Assembly (NCBI GenBank): GCA_021496925.1
Contig: CP053915.1
Coordinates: 1,240,001 to 1,304,000 of the forward strand
Direction of reading: 5' to 3'
DNA: 64,000 nt
Source of the DNA: Acidovorax sp. YS12
GTDB lineage: Bacteria; Pseudomonadota; Gammaproteobacteria; Burkholderiales; Burkholderiaceae_C
This document shows, piece after piece, positions 63,885 through 64,000 of this stretch (positions are counted from its first letter, which is position 1; every line of letters begins with the position of its first letter). A model generated the notes under the pieces. That model worked only from the letters and a program-made list of their open reading frames with translations. It had not been told where the DNA came from and did not search any database. The position numbers and the translations under genes were made by a program.

Positions 63885-64000
63885 ATGGCAACCATTCTGC
63901 AAAACCTCCCCGTCGGCCAGAAGGTCGGCATCGCCTTCTCGGGCGGCCTCGACACCAGCGCCGCGCTGCGCTGGATGAAGAACAAGGGCGCCCTGCCCTA
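63885..64000 (+). CDS. argG: Argininosuccinate synthase (5' end only)
   Basis: First 38 codons plus 2 nt. The ATP pyrophosphatase P-loop GIAFSGGLDTSAALRWMK is present, diagnostic for ArgG. Continues beyond the window. Confidence 0.93.
   Translation, partial: MATILQNLPVGQKVGIAFSGGLDTSAALRWMKNKGALP

Overview
The window is a chromosomal stretch of a high-GC betaproteobacterium. Gene content and order (metZ-gltX, purF-cvpA-SPOR-folC, a DUF3348/DUF802/OmpA/DUF2894 block, a DUF349 protein) and a recurrent AGCGCTT intergenic palindrome point to the Comamonadaceae (Acidovorax / Alicycliphilus / Diaphorobacter type). This placement comes from reading the translations; no database search was run. Because the third codon position is very GC-rich, long antisense ORFs are everywhere and were discarded.

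Layout. 1-7997 (minus): mdtABC-type RND efflux operon, whose mdtB-mdtC gap is filled by a ~750-bp palindromic element. 8107-11605: molybdate uptake, with modE divergent from modABC and a ModE box between them. 11826-14279: TRAP transporter membrane subunits. 14492-16500: SsuD-type monooxygenase overlapping an atypical amidohydrolase-family gene. 16570-19232: rnr and a duplicated tRNA-Leu. 19353-25812: DUF349 protein and a large DUF748/AsmA-like protein. 25876-26106: candidate non-coding RNA. 26482-29254: lytic transglycosylase, ZTP riboswitch, glyA, nrdR. 29352-38355: 5'-nucleotidase lipoprotein, aroC, CBS protein, O-acetylhomoserine sulfhydrylase, alpha/beta hydrolase, YihY, DUF2069 protein, FAD-linked oxidase.

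38447-44942 is the accessory region. A siderophore-type TonB receptor and its FecI/FecR signalling pair are broken up by a VapBC-like toxin-antitoxin pair and by an IS110-family (IS1111-group) insertion inside fecR. 45081-47423: thyA, a secreted hypothetical protein and folA, followed by the second copy of the palindromic element (47425-48206). 48227-52858 (minus): four genes chained by ATGA overlaps that encode a MotA/MotB-like membrane pair with a very long coiled-coil tail. 53123-54334: thiolase. 54492-55112: a tandemly duplicated Ala-Glu-Asp tRNA cluster. 55180-62265 (minus): gltX, metZ, purF, cvpA, SPOR protein, folC. 62314-64000 (plus): ArsC/Spx-like protein, glycine-zipper protein, ppnP and the start of argG.

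Most notable: (1) the four-gene motor-like operon, similar in layout to the ZorA/ZorB core of Zorya systems but without recognisable effectors; (2) two copies of a large structured repeat in opposite orientation, whose central loop is inverted relative to the arms and whose hairpins differ by compensatory base-pair changes; (3) a promoter-to-terminator candidate RNA upstream of the DUF748 gene; (4) the IS1111-group insertion with a long 3' non-coding end where a bridge/seek RNA is expected.
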